NCBI GenBank assembly: GCA_011525385.1
Contig: WTGF01000013.1
Coordinates: 1 to 64,000 of the forward strand
Direction of reading: 5' to 3'
DNA length: 64,000 nt
From: Chloroflexota bacterium
Lineage (GTDB): Bacteria; Chloroflexota; Anaerolineae; Aggregatilineales; Phototrophicaceae
Both the position numbers and the translations under genes were made by a program. The notes under the pieces are model-generated. The model made no database searches and was not told the DNA's origin. It was given only the letters and a program-made list of their open reading frames with translations. How positions within the stretch are numbered: the stretch's first letter is position 1; every line of letters begins with the position of its first letter. Shown here one piece after another: positions 18,762-28,091 of this stretch.

Positions 18762-20921
18762 ATGACACTTCCGTCCGATTACGTCGAACGCGTTTATGCC
18801 GGGGTACTCGGCAAGATAATTGCGGTCTACCTGGGTCGCCCGATTGAAGGCTGGTCCTATGAGATGATAGTAGAGCGTTTTGGCGAGATTAATTACTATG
18901 TGCATGAGGCGCTTGACGTACCGCTGATCGTGACCGATGACGATCTCTCCGGCACCTTTACTTTTGTGCGCGCCATGCCGGACTACGGCAACAGCCCGGA
19001 TCTAACCCCGGTACAGATCGGCCAGACCTGGCTCAATTACATCGTCGAAGGCAAGACCATATTATGGTGGGGAGGCATCGGCGATGTAACCGAACATACC
19101 GCCTATATCCGGCTGAAAAATGGCATCCAGCCTCCGCGCAGCGGCTCGATTGAACTCAACGGTCCGATCATGGCCGAGCAGATTGGTTCGCAGATCTTCA
19201 TTGATGGCTGGGGCATGATCGCGCCCGGCGACCCGGCGCTGGCGGCAGATCTGGCGCGGCGGGCGGCCTGTGTCAGTCACGACGGCGAAGCGATCTATGG
19301 CGCGCAGGTGGTCGCCGCGTTAGCAGCGCAGGCCTTTGTCGAATCGGACATCAACAAGCTGATCGACAGCGCCGTGTCCTTGATCCCCTCCGATTCGATC
19401 ACCTACCGGATGATTGAGCAGGTGCGCAACTGGCAGGCCCAACAGCCGGACTGGCGCCAGACGCTGGAGCAGATCGAGGGGGAATATAGCCGCGATCGTT
19501 ATCCAGGCAATTGCCATATCGTGCCGAACCATGCGCGGATAATTCTTGCCTTGCTCTATGGCGACGACGATTTTCAAAAATCCCTGATGGTCGTCAATAC
19601 CTCCGGTTTTGACACGGATTGCAACTCCGGCAATGTCGGCTGCATCATGGGGATCAAGAACGGCTTGGCTGGGATCGACGCTGGACCGGACTGGCGCGGC
19701 CCGGTAGCGGATCGCCTGTATCTGCCAACGGCCGACGGTGGCAGCAGTATCAGCGATGCGGTCGGCGAAACTTACAAACTGGTCAATATCGCGCGGGGGA
19801 TGGGGGGATTAAAGCCGCTTAACCCGAAAAACGGGGCGCGCTATCATTTCAGCCTGCCGGGGTCGGTACAGGGTTTTGAGTCTGAAACCGGGCGTGAGTC
19901 CAAAAATACTGTGACCATCGAAAATGTCTCCGGACACAGCAAGAACGGCGACCGATCACTGGCGCTTCGCTTTCACCGGCTGGCGACAGGGCGTATTGCC
20001 AGAGTCGCCACGCTCACGTTTATCCCCTCGAAGGAAATTGCCGATTATTTTGACGAGCGAGGTTACCGCTTGCTGGCGTCGCCAACCTTGTATCCAGGAC
20101 AAGTGGTCCGCGCAGGCCTCGTGGCGGAAGCAGCCAATGCTGATACAGTGACGCTGCGGCTCTACGCGCGGCATTACAACGAGGATGATGCGCTGGAGAT
20201 CATCGGGGGCGAGTCATTCCAGGTTGCGCCCGGCACAGAAGCCAACCTGTCATGGCGCGTGCCGGAGACCGGCAACCAGCCCATTGCCTGCATTGGAATC
20301 GAGATTACCGGTGAGAATGGCGCCAGCGGCAGCGTCTACCTAGATTGGCTCACATGGGACGGCGCGCCCAACATGCGCCTGAACCGGCCCACCATCAGCG
20401 AAGCTGGACAGGAGAAACGCAAGAGACCGAAGTTCTGGAAGAAAGCCTGGATTTACGCGCTGGATTCCAGTGAGCGTTTCGATTCCTGGGACTACTGGAC
20501 ACAGGCCTACCGGCTGATACAGAATGAAGGCCGGGGCCTGCTGATACAGGGGACGCGCGACTGGATAGACTATCAATTTGCCGCCAGGGCCATGCCTCGG
20601 GTCTGTGAAGCCGGGGGGATCGCAGTGCGGGTACAGGGCCTACAGCGCTACTATGCGCTGCTGTTGGATCGAGATAGGACTCGCATCGTTCGCGTCCTGG
20701 ATGGTGAAACCGTCCTGGCCGAAACCGACTCGGGCTGGTCCGTCGAGCGGGATTACGATCTCAAATTGAAGGTCGAAGGGGATAAGCTGACCGCCTTCGT
20801 CAATGGCGAGCAGGTGCTTGAAACACAAGACCCGGAAGATGCCTTGACCGGCGGCGGCATTGCCCTGATTGCGCAAACAGGTTTTATCTACTTTGATAAC
20901 GTTGCCGTCAGGCCCGTCTAA
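18762..20921 (+). CDS. ADP-ribosylglycohydrolase-family protein with C-terminal carbohydrate-binding-like domain
   Basis: A 719-residue protein. Residues 1 to about 340 belong to the ADP-ribosylglycohydrolase (DraG-like) fold: GVLGKIIAVYLGRPIEGW at the start, an acidic metal site VTDDDLSGTF, and GFDTDCNSGNVGCIMG, the second metal-site motif. The rest is beta rich; the last 150 residues (FDSWDYWTQAYRL to FIYFDNVAVRPV) resemble a concanavalin-like or DUF1080-type sugar-binding domain. No signal peptide. The ATG at 18762 has GGAG 8 bases upstream; a TTG at 18744 is less likely. Long versions with added sugar-binding domains are more likely to act on glycosides than on ADP-ribosylated proteins, but this is inference. 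It converges on the GH32 gene with 6 bases between. Confidence 0.8.
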   Translation: MTLPSDYVERVYAGVLGKIIAVYLGRPIEGWSYEMIVERFGEINYYVHEALDVPLIVTDDDLSGTFTFVRAMPDYGNSPDLTPVQIGQTWLNYIVEGKTILWWGGIGDVTEHTAYIRLKNGIQPPRSGSIELNGPIMAEQIGSQIFIDGWGMIAPGDPALAADLARRAACVSHDGEAIYGAQVVAALAAQAFVESDINKLIDSAVSLIPSDSITYRMIEQVRNWQAQQPDWRQTLEQIEGEYSRDRYPGNCHIVPNHARIILALLYGDDDFQKSLMVVNTSGFDTDCNSGNVGCIMGIKNGLAGIDAGPDWRGPVADRLYLPTADGGSSISDAVGETYKLVNIARGMGGLKPLNPKNGARYHFSLPGSVQGFESETGRESKNTVTIENVSGHSKNGDRSLALRFHRLATGRIARVATLTFIPSKEIADYFDERGYRLLASPTLYPGQVVRAGLVAEAANADTVTLRLYARHYNEDDALEIIGGESFQVAPGTEANLSWRVPETGNQPIACIGIEITGENGASGSVYLDWLTWDGAPNMRLNRPTISEAGQEKRKRPKFWKKAWIYALDSSERFDSWDYWTQAYRLIQNEGRGLLIQGTRDWIDYQFAARAMPRVCEAGGIAVRVQGLQRYYALLLDRDRTRIVRVLDGETVLAETDSGWSVERDYDLKLKVEGDKLTAFVNGEQVLETQDPEDALTGGGIALIAQTGFIYFDNVAVRPV

Positions 20922-20927
20922 TGGGCA

Positions 20928-22358
20928 CTATTGCTGCCAGATCGACCGCATTTGCCAGACTGACAATGTTTTGACCTGACCTTTCCCGAAAAGGCGCAGA
21001 CCCTGGCTGTCGGCTCGCGACGGGTAGATGCGGCTGCAGATGCTGGTTCGGCCGTTGGCGATGATCTCTAATACCGAGCCGTCAAGCAAGATGCGCAGCT
21101 GCAAACTTTCGCCGGGCGCGAGTTCATGCGGCGCTTCGTTGGCAAAGGTTTCGTTTTCTTGATCCAAACTGGATCGCTCACGGTTCACGCTCAGCAACTG
21201 ATTGTCTGGATTGTAGCTGACGCGCGTTTCTTCGCCCTCATCGGAGGCGCAGGCGACGGCCAGCCCAACTGTGCCTTCCGCATTGAATTCAGCCTCTATG
21301 TCCAGAGCTGCGCCCCGGATCTCAAGATTGTGCTCGCCGCCGGTCAGCCGGATATCGCTGATCACAGTACCGCTGCCACGAAGCCGGTTTAGCTCCGGCA
21401 CGGGGGCCATGTGGAGCTGTCCATTGCGCAGGCTCAGTTCACGAGGGATAGAGTGGCAGCCAGCCCAGCCGGCGGCGACATGCGCCTCTTCGCTGCGGCC
21501 CTCGCGCAGCCAGCCCCAGAGCAAGCGGCGGCCCCGCGCATCTTCCATCGTGAAAGGCGCGTAAAAGTAAGCGTGATCCAGGATTCCGCTGCTCTCCGGC
21601 CTAAACTGCTGATCAACATAATCGCCGATGAAGTAGAAGACGGTAAAGGGAATTCTGCGACCCTTGCCCGCCACGATCAGCACCCATTTATCGCCCAAGG
21701 GGAAAAAGCAGGGACATTCCCAGACGCAACCGTCTTTAGCATAGCTGCCGGTCAATAGAGGGTGCAGGAATTCCCACCCGATCAGGTCAAGCGAACGATA
21801 TAGAAAAACGGAACCGCCGAGGGGTTTAATGCGCGAGGCAAGCAACATATACCAGGTATCGCCTTCACGCCATATCATCGGGTCACGCAGATCGGTGGAC
21901 TGATTGGCTATGGCCGGGATTTCGCTCAAGATCGGGTTGCCGCTGTATTTCTCCCAAGATAGCAAGCCATCCTGACTGGTGGCTATACACTGCGATTGCT
22001 GACCATAACCCTCCGGGCCAACACCGGTATAGACGGCCGTTGGTACGCCATCGTCCTCTACCACACAGCCGGACCAGCAGCCGGTTGCATCCGGCCCCCC
22101 TGGAGTTGGAGAGAGCGCAACCTGCAGATCCTGCCAGTGAATCGCGTCCTCGCTGATGGCATGTCCCCAATGAGCGAGACCAAAGCGGGGACTCTCAGGA
22201 TGATATTGGTAAAAGAGATGATACTTGCCGCCCCAGTGGATCACGCCGTTGGGGTCGTTCATCCAACTCGCGGGCGCAATAAAATGGTAGACAGGCCGAT
22301 GGAAATCGCCCGTCAGGCTGCGGCGTTGCTCGGCAAAATCGTAATTCGTGTCAGTCAT
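20928..22358 (-). CDS. GH32 beta-fructosidase (sucrose/fructan hydrolase)
   Basis: A 476-residue glycoside hydrolase family 32 enzyme. All three signature sites are present: WMNDPNG (nucleophile Asp35), RDP (Arg158-Pro160, transition-state stabiliser) and WECPCFF (acid/base Glu214). The five-bladed propeller (about 20-320) is followed by the usual C-terminal beta sandwich. No signal peptide, so it hydrolyses imported sucrose or fructo-oligosaccharide. It is the last gene of the minus-strand operon with the sugar importer, 82 bases after the permease. Confidence 0.92.
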   Translation of the reverse strand: MTDTNYDFAEQRRSLTGDFHRPVYHFIAPASWMNDPNGVIHWGGKYHLFYQYHPESPRFGLAHWGHAISEDAIHWQDLQVALSPTPGGPDATGCWSGCVVEDDGVPTAVYTGVGPEGYGQQSQCIATSQDGLLSWEKYSGNPILSEIPAIANQSTDLRDPMIWREGDTWYMLLASRIKPLGGSVFLYRSLDLIGWEFLHPLLTGSYAKDGCVWECPCFFPLGDKWVLIVAGKGRRIPFTVFYFIGDYVDQQFRPESSGILDHAYFYAPFTMEDARGRRLLWGWLREGRSEEAHVAAGWAGCHSIPRELSLRNGQLHMAPVPELNRLRGSGTVISDIRLTGGEHNLEIRGAALDIEAEFNAEGTVGLAVACASDEGEETRVSYNPDNQLLSVNRERSSLDQENETFANEAPHELAPGESLQLRILLDGSVLEIIANGRTSICSRIYPSRADSQGLRLFGKGQVKTLSVWQMRSIWQQ

Positions 22359-22440
22359 GACGAGTCTTCCATGTCCTAGATATAGTCTTCAGGAAATGAC
22401 AAAGGCCTTTCCACGGTAACGCCGCAGTTGCAGGCAGCCC

Positions 22441-23358
22441 TTAACCTTTCAAGCCCACAGAGGCTATGCCGCCGATGAGCTGCTCCTGGGCAAAGAAAAA
22501 GACCAGGACAGGCGGAATCATCATAACCAGGTTGGCCGCCATAAGCAGATTTGTGTTGGGACTGTAACGGGTAGCAAAGTTTGCCAGGCCGATTGCGATG
22601 GTGAACTGATCGGTGTTGTTCAGGTAAATTAGCGGTCCCAACAAATCGCCCCAGGAACCGAGGAACATGAAGACCACGACCACCGCCAGCACCGGACGGC
22701 ATAAAGGCAAAATGATGAAACGAAAGATGCCAAAGTAACTGCAGCCATCGATCTTCGCCGCTTCGTCCAGATCACGCGGGAATGTGCGCATGTATTGACG
22801 TATGAGAAAGATAAAGAAGGCGTTGCCCGTAAAAGACGGCACAATCAAGGGCAGATAAGTCCCGTACCAGCCTAATTCAAGAAAAAGTAAAAACTGTGGA
22901 ATCATCTGTGATTGCCAGGGAATAAGCATGGTGACAATCAAGACATTGAAGAGAAATCCGCTGCCACGAAAGCGCAGTCTGGCGAAGGCGTAAGCCACCA
23001 GCGTACAGGAGAAAATCGTGCCAACTACATTTCCTCCAAAAATAATCAATGTATTCAGCGTGAAGCGCAGGAAAGGGCGCACCGGATCCAACAAGGCGGT
23101 TTCGAAGTTGCGCCATTCGAAGTGTTCGGTGGGAAACCACTGCGGCGGGATGGAAAAGAAGGGAACGTTGTCCGGCTTGAGCGCAGCGGTCAGCATCCAG
23201 GAAACCGGAAGCAGCACAAAGCCACACAGGACGATGAGAATCGTGTAGAGTAGCAACAAGCGCAGAAGTTTACGCGCGCGGGGGATGATGTCATCGCGCA
23301 GCCGCCGCATAGTCGATCTGTGGGACTGATTGGGAGATGGACTGCCGTGCATGATCAA
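22441..23358 (-). CDS. sugar ABC transporter permease, MalG type (CUT1)
   Basis: Inner-membrane permease, 305 residues, with the CUT1 coupling motif EAAKIDGCSYFGIFRFIILP near 220-240 (written here as DEAAKIDGCSYFGIFR) and a C-terminal IGGIASVGLKG. The TTG start overlaps the stop of the previous permease (TTGA) and has GAGGAGG 7 bases ahead; an ATG two codons later is the alternative. Works with the following MalF-type partner and the binding protein at 24.4-25.7 kb. Confidence 0.9.
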   Translation of the reverse strand: MIMHGSPSPNQSHRSTMRRLRDDIIPRARKLLRLLLLYTILIVLCGFVLLPVSWMLTAALKPDNVPFFSIPPQWFPTEHFEWRNFETALLDPVRPFLRFTLNTLIIFGGNVVGTIFSCTLVAYAFARLRFRGSGFLFNVLIVTMLIPWQSQMIPQFLLFLELGWYGTYLPLIVPSFTGNAFFIFLIRQYMRTFPRDLDEAAKIDGCSYFGIFRFIILPLCRPVLAVVVVFMFLGSWGDLLGPLIYLNNTDQFTIAIGLANFATRYSPNTNLLMAANLVMMIPPVLVFFFAQEQLIGGIASVGLKG

Positions 23359-24311
23359 GCCCGATCCTCCTCGCTCTCATAATACACCCAGCGCTCGGAG
23401 CTGCGAAATGTGATCAAAATGACAACTGTCGCAATGACTACCAATACCCAGGAGAGCGCCGAGGCATAACCAAAGCGCCCGTTCTGGAAGCCTTCTTCAT
23501 AGACATTGAGTAGATAGAATTGGAGCGCGCTCGCGCGGGTGCCGCCTCGTCCAGCCAGAACATAAGCCACATCGAAAACTTGAAAGGCCCCGACCAGACC
23601 TGTAATGAGCTGGAAAAAGATGCTCGGCGTCAGCATGGGCAGCGTCACGAAACGGAACTTCTGTGTGGAATTTGCGCCGTCGATGGTTGCGGCTTCATAG
23701 AGGTGAGGCGGGATATTCTGCAATCCGGCCAGGTAGATGATGACCCCGCCGCCGACGCCCCATAGACCCATCAGGATAACGGCCGGAATAGCCCAGTCGC
23801 GGCTGGCAAGCCAGCGGGGCGGATGCGCGATGCCAATAGACCCCAAGACTTGATTGACCACGCCGACATCGGGATTCAGCAGAATTGACCACAAGACGGC
23901 GACAGCGGTACCGGCGATAACGGAAGGCATGAACAGCACGGTGCGGAAGAAGTACATGCCGCGTATGCGTTGATTGAGCAGCAGGGCAAGCGAGAGACTG
24001 ACCACCGTATAGACAGGCAGCGACATGATCACGAACCTGAACGTCACCCGAAGCGAGTTATAGAAGTCGCGATCGGAAAACATCTTTTCGTAGTTTTTCA
24101 AGCCAACCCAGTTGGGCGGCGTGAGCAGGTTCCAGTCCGTCAGACTAATGAGCAAGGAAGCGATGACCGGACCGATGATGAAGACGACCAAGCCGATAAG
24201 CCAGGGCAAGAGGAAGAGGTAGGCGACGCGTTCTTCGCGCCGTTCCATGGTACCCAGCGTCCGTTTGCCTTGAATCCGGCCTCTAAGGCGAGATTGTTTA
24301 ATCGCTTGCAT
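23355..24311 (-). CDS. sugar ABC transporter permease, MalF/UgpA type (CUT1)
   Basis: 318-residue permease with six membrane spans (first at about 30-52). The coupling-loop motif LYEAATIDGANSTQKFRF is at about 205-222, and FDVAYVLAGRGGT is typical of the family. It lies 72 bases after the binding-protein gene and overlaps the second permease. No ATPase gene is in the operon; CUT1 systems often share one MsiK/MalK-type ATPase encoded elsewhere. Confidence 0.9.
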   Translation of the reverse strand: MQAIKQSRLRGRIQGKRTLGTMERREERVAYLFLLPWLIGLVVFIIGPVIASLLISLTDWNLLTPPNWVGLKNYEKMFSDRDFYNSLRVTFRFVIMSLPVYTVVSLSLALLLNQRIRGMYFFRTVLFMPSVIAGTAVAVLWSILLNPDVGVVNQVLGSIGIAHPPRWLASRDWAIPAVILMGLWGVGGGVIIYLAGLQNIPPHLYEAATIDGANSTQKFRFVTLPMLTPSIFFQLITGLVGAFQVFDVAYVLAGRGGTRASALQFYLLNVYEEGFQNGRFGYASALSWVLVVIATVVILITFRSSERWVYYESEEDRA

Positions 24312-24383
24312 TTACTGGATTTCACAGCCATGGCGCCGTAGGACAAGGAATCGCCCCACAGCGCCAAGTTTACCGGGCAATCG

Positions 24384-25658
24384 CTAGGATTCGAATGTGT
24401 CCCAGGTTTCCCAGAGTTGATCCAGGTCATCCTGAATGATGGGCGCGATCTCATCGAGCGCCTCTTGCGCCGGGATGCCGTCTTCGATCATCAAGCTGTT
24501 AATCGCCTCGGCTATCTCCCCATAAGCGCCCCAGACAGTCGGGACGAAAACGGTCGAGCGGCCCAAATTGATGGCTTGCAGCAATTCCTGGCGGCCCTCG
24601 CTGCCTTCCGCCCAGTTCATCTCTTCCGCCATGCGCATATTCATCGGCAGCCCGCCAGCCTCGGCGCGGAGTCGGTTACCTTCCGTCGCCCAGAAGAGAA
24701 TGAATTGCAGCGCCTCTTCCAGGTTGTCGCTGCCACTGAGCGCCATCAATTCATCAGAGCCCGTGTAGACCCAGGCCGGATCGCCCTCAGCTTCCACCGG
24801 CGGCGGCGCGGCGCCCCAATTGACGCCGGCAGCTTCCAGCAGCGGCTGGGCTATCGGGCTGTCAGCCATAGCCATCGCCAGTTGCCCCGATGCCAACATA
24901 CCGTCGGCAGAGTTGCCCGCCAGGCTCAGGTCAGCCGAAGTCAGGATGCCATCCGTGCCAGCCATATCCGCCACGACCTGATAGAAGTGGGCGGTCGCTT
25001 CGTCATTGACATAGCCCATAACGCTGCGGCCATCCTCGCTGAAGTAATTGGCGGCGTCCATCCACCAGGGCATAGGCAGCGTCCCGCCCCAAACCCGCTC
25101 CGACATATCATCGCTGTACACCGAAAGCCGGGCGACGAGATCGGCATATTCGTCAATCGTGATCGGCTCCGTCGACGAAAGATGCGGTACGCCAGCGGCA
25201 TCAAAGACATCCTTGTTGTAGAATATATTGTATCCTGCCGTGAAAGTGCCCAGGCAGTATACTCGCCCGTCCAGCGCGCAATTTCTCGACACTGCGCCGG
25301 CGTTGTAATCTTCGATATCAACGCCGGCGGATTCCAAGGCCTCGTCAATCGGCGCGACCAATCCGGCCCTGATCCAGCGGATAACATAGGGGAAAGCGAT
25401 ATCCGGCGGCTGCCCGGCGAGGAAAGCCGTATCGACTTTGGTGACATATTCACCTTCCGGGACATCGGTAATCTGGACCTTGATGTTAGGATGCGCGGCT
25501 TCGAAGGCCTCGACCACTGACGGCAAAAAGCCAGTGCCGTCCAGAAACATCCACAGATCAAGCGTAACTTCTTCGTCCTGCGCAAGGGCCGTTCCAAAAA
25601 AGGAACTCAACAGTATTGCAGTAGCTGCCAACAGGAGGATTCTGGTCAAGCGGTTCAT
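24384..25658 (-). CDS. sugar ABC transporter solute-binding protein, family 1
   Basis: 424-residue extracellular sugar-binding protein (SBP_bac_1). Signal peptide 1-27 ending GTALA before Gln. Mature start DEEVTLDLWMFLDGTGFLPS, then the family pattern VVEAFEAAHPNIKVQI and a FYNKDVFDAAGVP segment near 150. AAAGG precedes the ATG. First gene of the operon with MalF/MalG permeases and GH32, so sucrose or a fructo-oligosaccharide is the likely ligand. Confidence 0.9.
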   Translation of the reverse strand: MNRLTRILLLAATAILLSSFFGTALAQDEEVTLDLWMFLDGTGFLPSVVEAFEAAHPNIKVQITDVPEGEYVTKVDTAFLAGQPPDIAFPYVIRWIRAGLVAPIDEALESAGVDIEDYNAGAVSRNCALDGRVYCLGTFTAGYNIFYNKDVFDAAGVPHLSSTEPITIDEYADLVARLSVYSDDMSERVWGGTLPMPWWMDAANYFSEDGRSVMGYVNDEATAHFYQVVADMAGTDGILTSADLSLAGNSADGMLASGQLAMAMADSPIAQPLLEAAGVNWGAAPPPVEAEGDPAWVYTGSDELMALSGSDNLEEALQFILFWATEGNRLRAEAGGLPMNMRMAEEMNWAEGSEGRQELLQAINLGRSTVFVPTVWGAYGEIAEAINSLMIEDGIPAQEALDEIAPIIQDDLDQLWETWDTFES

Positions 25659-25879
25659 TTCCTTTGTCCTTTCTTCTCAACGAGATGTATGGTCAGTCAG
25701 ATAGGCTCTCTCTAATTGTCAGGCATGGTTCGTTCCTCCAATCCCCTGCGCGCAAGTCGATGCGCGTTCTTGAGTTCCGTTTGTCTTTCGGCGCAGCATC
25801 CTCCGATCCCATCTGTATGGTGTTGCCGTGCCAAGACTAGAGCCACAGCTTCTTTATTTACATTGCCGTCCGTACTATT

Positions 25880-26071
25880 GAGTAGCAAAACCGCTCGGCG
25901 CCTAACCGGCGAAAAGGCCCCAGGAATGTCGCGCTCACAGCCGCTCGGCGCGTAACCGGCGAATTTGGGCTACCGCGCTTACACAAAATAATAGACGCTC
26001 GGCTACCGCAAAGCGCGGTCTATAAAAAAGAAAACAATCAGCGTTCTCGTCGCACGAGCGACGCGGTTTAT
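25880..26071. repeat. dispersed intergenic repeat, copy A, with internal tandem units
   Basis: Contains two units spaced 50 bases apart, each starting CCGCTCGGCGC and continuing (C or G)TAACCGGCGAA (25891 and 25941) and each followed by CGCGCT(C or T)AC. After a 50-base spacer comes CTCGTCGCACGAGCGACGCG (26046-26065). The reverse complement of this order is found at 51865-51957. It lies upstream of the sugar binding-protein gene in a region with no genes. Confidence 0.7.
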
Positions 26072-27155
26072 CAAAAAAAGAGTACCAAGTTTAGCCACGA
26101 TTTTCCATTGTATCGCAACTGCCCAGCGCAAAGGCTGGGTAGATCGGATTGCTCGTGTCAGGGATGACGATCGGAACGTTTTGCCCCGGTACTGACGATT
26201 TCTGCCGTCTCGTCGATCCTGGCCTCATGCGCAGCCCGCGGATCAGCCGGCAGAGGGACCCAGCGCGACAGATCTGGCACGTCAATCTCTCCGTGGTCGG
26301 GTTTCAGCAAGGGCGGCGGCAAGCTCGCAGCGCATGAGGAAGCGGCGACTAAGCTGTCTCCCTTCCACGCTCTCCCATCTCTATGGCTGAGGAGCGGAAG
26401 GCGCGAGCCCTCAATGAAGCGCAATTCGTCCTTCAATACCCGAAAGTTGCCCTGAACTTGACCTGTTTTTGAGTAACAGTATAGATACAGTATGTATACG
26501 GGGGGGGGGGGGGTACTTCCTCCCCAGATCGGAAGCTGAGGACAAGCCAGGTTGACAGCCGCGGGCTGTCGGCAAGAAACTGGGAAATGCTGTGGCGATT
26601 ACGGGCGAGCCAAGGGGCGCGTAGGCGCGTAGACACAGCCCTTCGACACTGACCGTCGATTTTGACCGCCGGCCGTCCTTTGATCTTCACCATGCAGTAT
26701 TTCGTCATAAGAGACGCCTAGCGATTGGCGTAGGTTTCGGTTTGAAGTCTGTCCGTCTATGCCCATTTGCGGACACAGCAATATCGTTTTCGGACAATGT
26801 CGCTTCGTTCGGGCTGGGCGCCGGGTTTGAAAAGCGGCGGCTGCATGTGTTGCAACGTCGAGGATAGAGCAAAGCAGGGAGAAAAGGGCGACTAAATGGT
26901 CGCGGTTTCGGCATAGAGTCGCGGGCTAAAGGCTGCACGTCCCAAGGCGGTGTAGTCAATTCACGGGCCCGATTGAAATGTTGCTTTGACGCACTCGCGC
27001 TCGCCTTCTGGTCTTGGCGGCCCGCGGCGGTGGACGAAAAAATCCAGTATGCCCAATACCAGGTCGTGCAAATTGAAAACTAGCTCGACCTTGTCTTACA
27101 GCGAGAAACGTGACAAGGTATCGCGGTTCATTATTATCCAACGAAGTCATTGAGC
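26072..27155. other. gene-free region
   Basis: No open frame in this stretch reads like a protein family I know. The minus-strand frames at 26091-26436 give short segments (VPDLSRWVPLPADP, IVIPDTSNPIYPAF) that look like remains of a gene broken by frameshifts. A second copy of GCGCGTAGACACAGC (also near 4088) lies near 26625. A weak promoter candidate for ctaA (TTGAAA at 27073, TTACAG at 27096, 17-base spacer) is at the end. Confidence 0.45.
26500..26513 (+). repeat. homopolymer run of 14 G
   Basis: Fourteen consecutive G residues between GTATAC and TACTTCC, in the gene-free region. It could be a real slippage-prone tract or a sequencing or assembly artefact. Confidence 0.9.
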
Positions 27156-28091
27156 ATGGTCGAGCAAAGCGTCAACGCGGCACGCAGATCTTCATTTGTC
27201 ATACTGTCATTATCCACAGCGGCGCTCACCTTGGGCTTGATCGTCTTCGGCGCGGTGGTCCGGGTGACGGATTCCGGCATGGGCTGCGGCACTGATTGGC
27301 CGCTCTGCAACGGCGCCGTATTCCCGCCGCTGGAGAACATCACTGCCTGGATCGAGTGGCTGCACCGCCTCTTCGCCCTGCTGATCGGATTCTTCGGCTT
27401 GGCGATGCTGATTGCTGCCTGGCGTCAATATCGCCACAGTGATCGGCGCGTGCTGCATATGGCGGCCGCTGCCGCCATTCTGTTCATCGTACAGAGCGCT
27501 CTGGGCGCGATCGTCGTCTTCCTGGAGTTGCCACCTACATTTGTGACGCTACACCTCGGTGTTGCCATGCTGCTACTGGCAGCGCTGCTGGGCGCGGCGG
27601 TGATGGCCTGGTACCAGCCATTACCTTTGCAGCACGCCGACTCAATTCCAATGTTCGCGGTCGCGAATGCTGCTATGGCATTTCTCGTCATTTTGACCGG
27701 CGCCTTGGTTCGGGGAAGTGGCGCAACTCTCGCTTGTACGGCATGGCCCTTCTGCGACGGCGGCGCCATCCTGCCGTTTGAACAGGGCCAGCTGGCAGTC
27801 ATCAATATGATCCACCGTCTATCGGTAGCAGCTATGAGCGTCACGCTCCTGATTCTGCTGCGGCTAGTCTATCGGCATCGTACTGATGCCTTGGTAAAGC
27901 GGATTGCCTTGGGCGCCACTCTCGCTCACGTTATACAGATCGCGGCCGGAGCGCTTTTTGTCTTGAGCGCCGCCGGAAGAGAATGGGGCGCGATACATGT
28001 CGGCTTGGCGGCAATCGTCTGGGGACTGCTGGTCACGCTAGCGCTGATAGAAATAATGAACAGACAGAGCGTTGAATTGAAAACCCGATGA
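27156..28091 (+). CDS. ctaA: heme A synthase
   Basis: Membrane enzyme (311 residues, about eight spans) of the CtaA/COX15 family; it oxidises the C8 methyl of heme O to make heme A for aa3-type cytochrome oxidase. The four heme-ligand histidines are visible (EWLHRLFA, TLHLGVAM, NMIHRLSV, IHVGLA). So are the cysteine pairs GMGCGTDWPLC and LACTAWPFC. The repeat of two four-helix halves is clear. ATG at 27156 is preferred to the TTG two codons earlier. It overlaps ctaB by 4 bases. Confidence 0.93.
   Translation: MVEQSVNAARRSSFVILSLSTAALTLGLIVFGAVVRVTDSGMGCGTDWPLCNGAVFPPLENITAWIEWLHRLFALLIGFFGLAMLIAAWRQYRHSDRRVLHMAAAAAILFIVQSALGAIVVFLELPPTFVTLHLGVAMLLLAALLGAAVMAWYQPLPLQHADSIPMFAVANAAMAFLVILTGALVRGSGATLACTAWPFCDGGAILPFEQGQLAVINMIHRLSVAAMSVTLLILLRLVYRHRTDALVKRIALGATLAHVIQIAAGALFVLSAAGREWGAIHVGLAAIVWGLLVTLALIEIMNRQSVELKTR

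Noticed and set aside
24417..25520. A 367-residue plus-strand frame over the sugar binding-protein gene
   Set aside because: Antisense shadow of a confident gene; the composition (many Arg and His) is typical of such shadows.
25880..26071. Tandem CCGCTCGGCGC units as a CRISPR array
   Set aside because: Only two units, unequal spacers and no cas genes; the same blocks occur inverted at 51.9 kb, which fits a dispersed repeat.
26433..26708. A 91-residue minus-strand frame crossing the G14 tract
   Set aside because: Its end is just the proline run encoded by the G tract, and the rest has no recognisable similarity.
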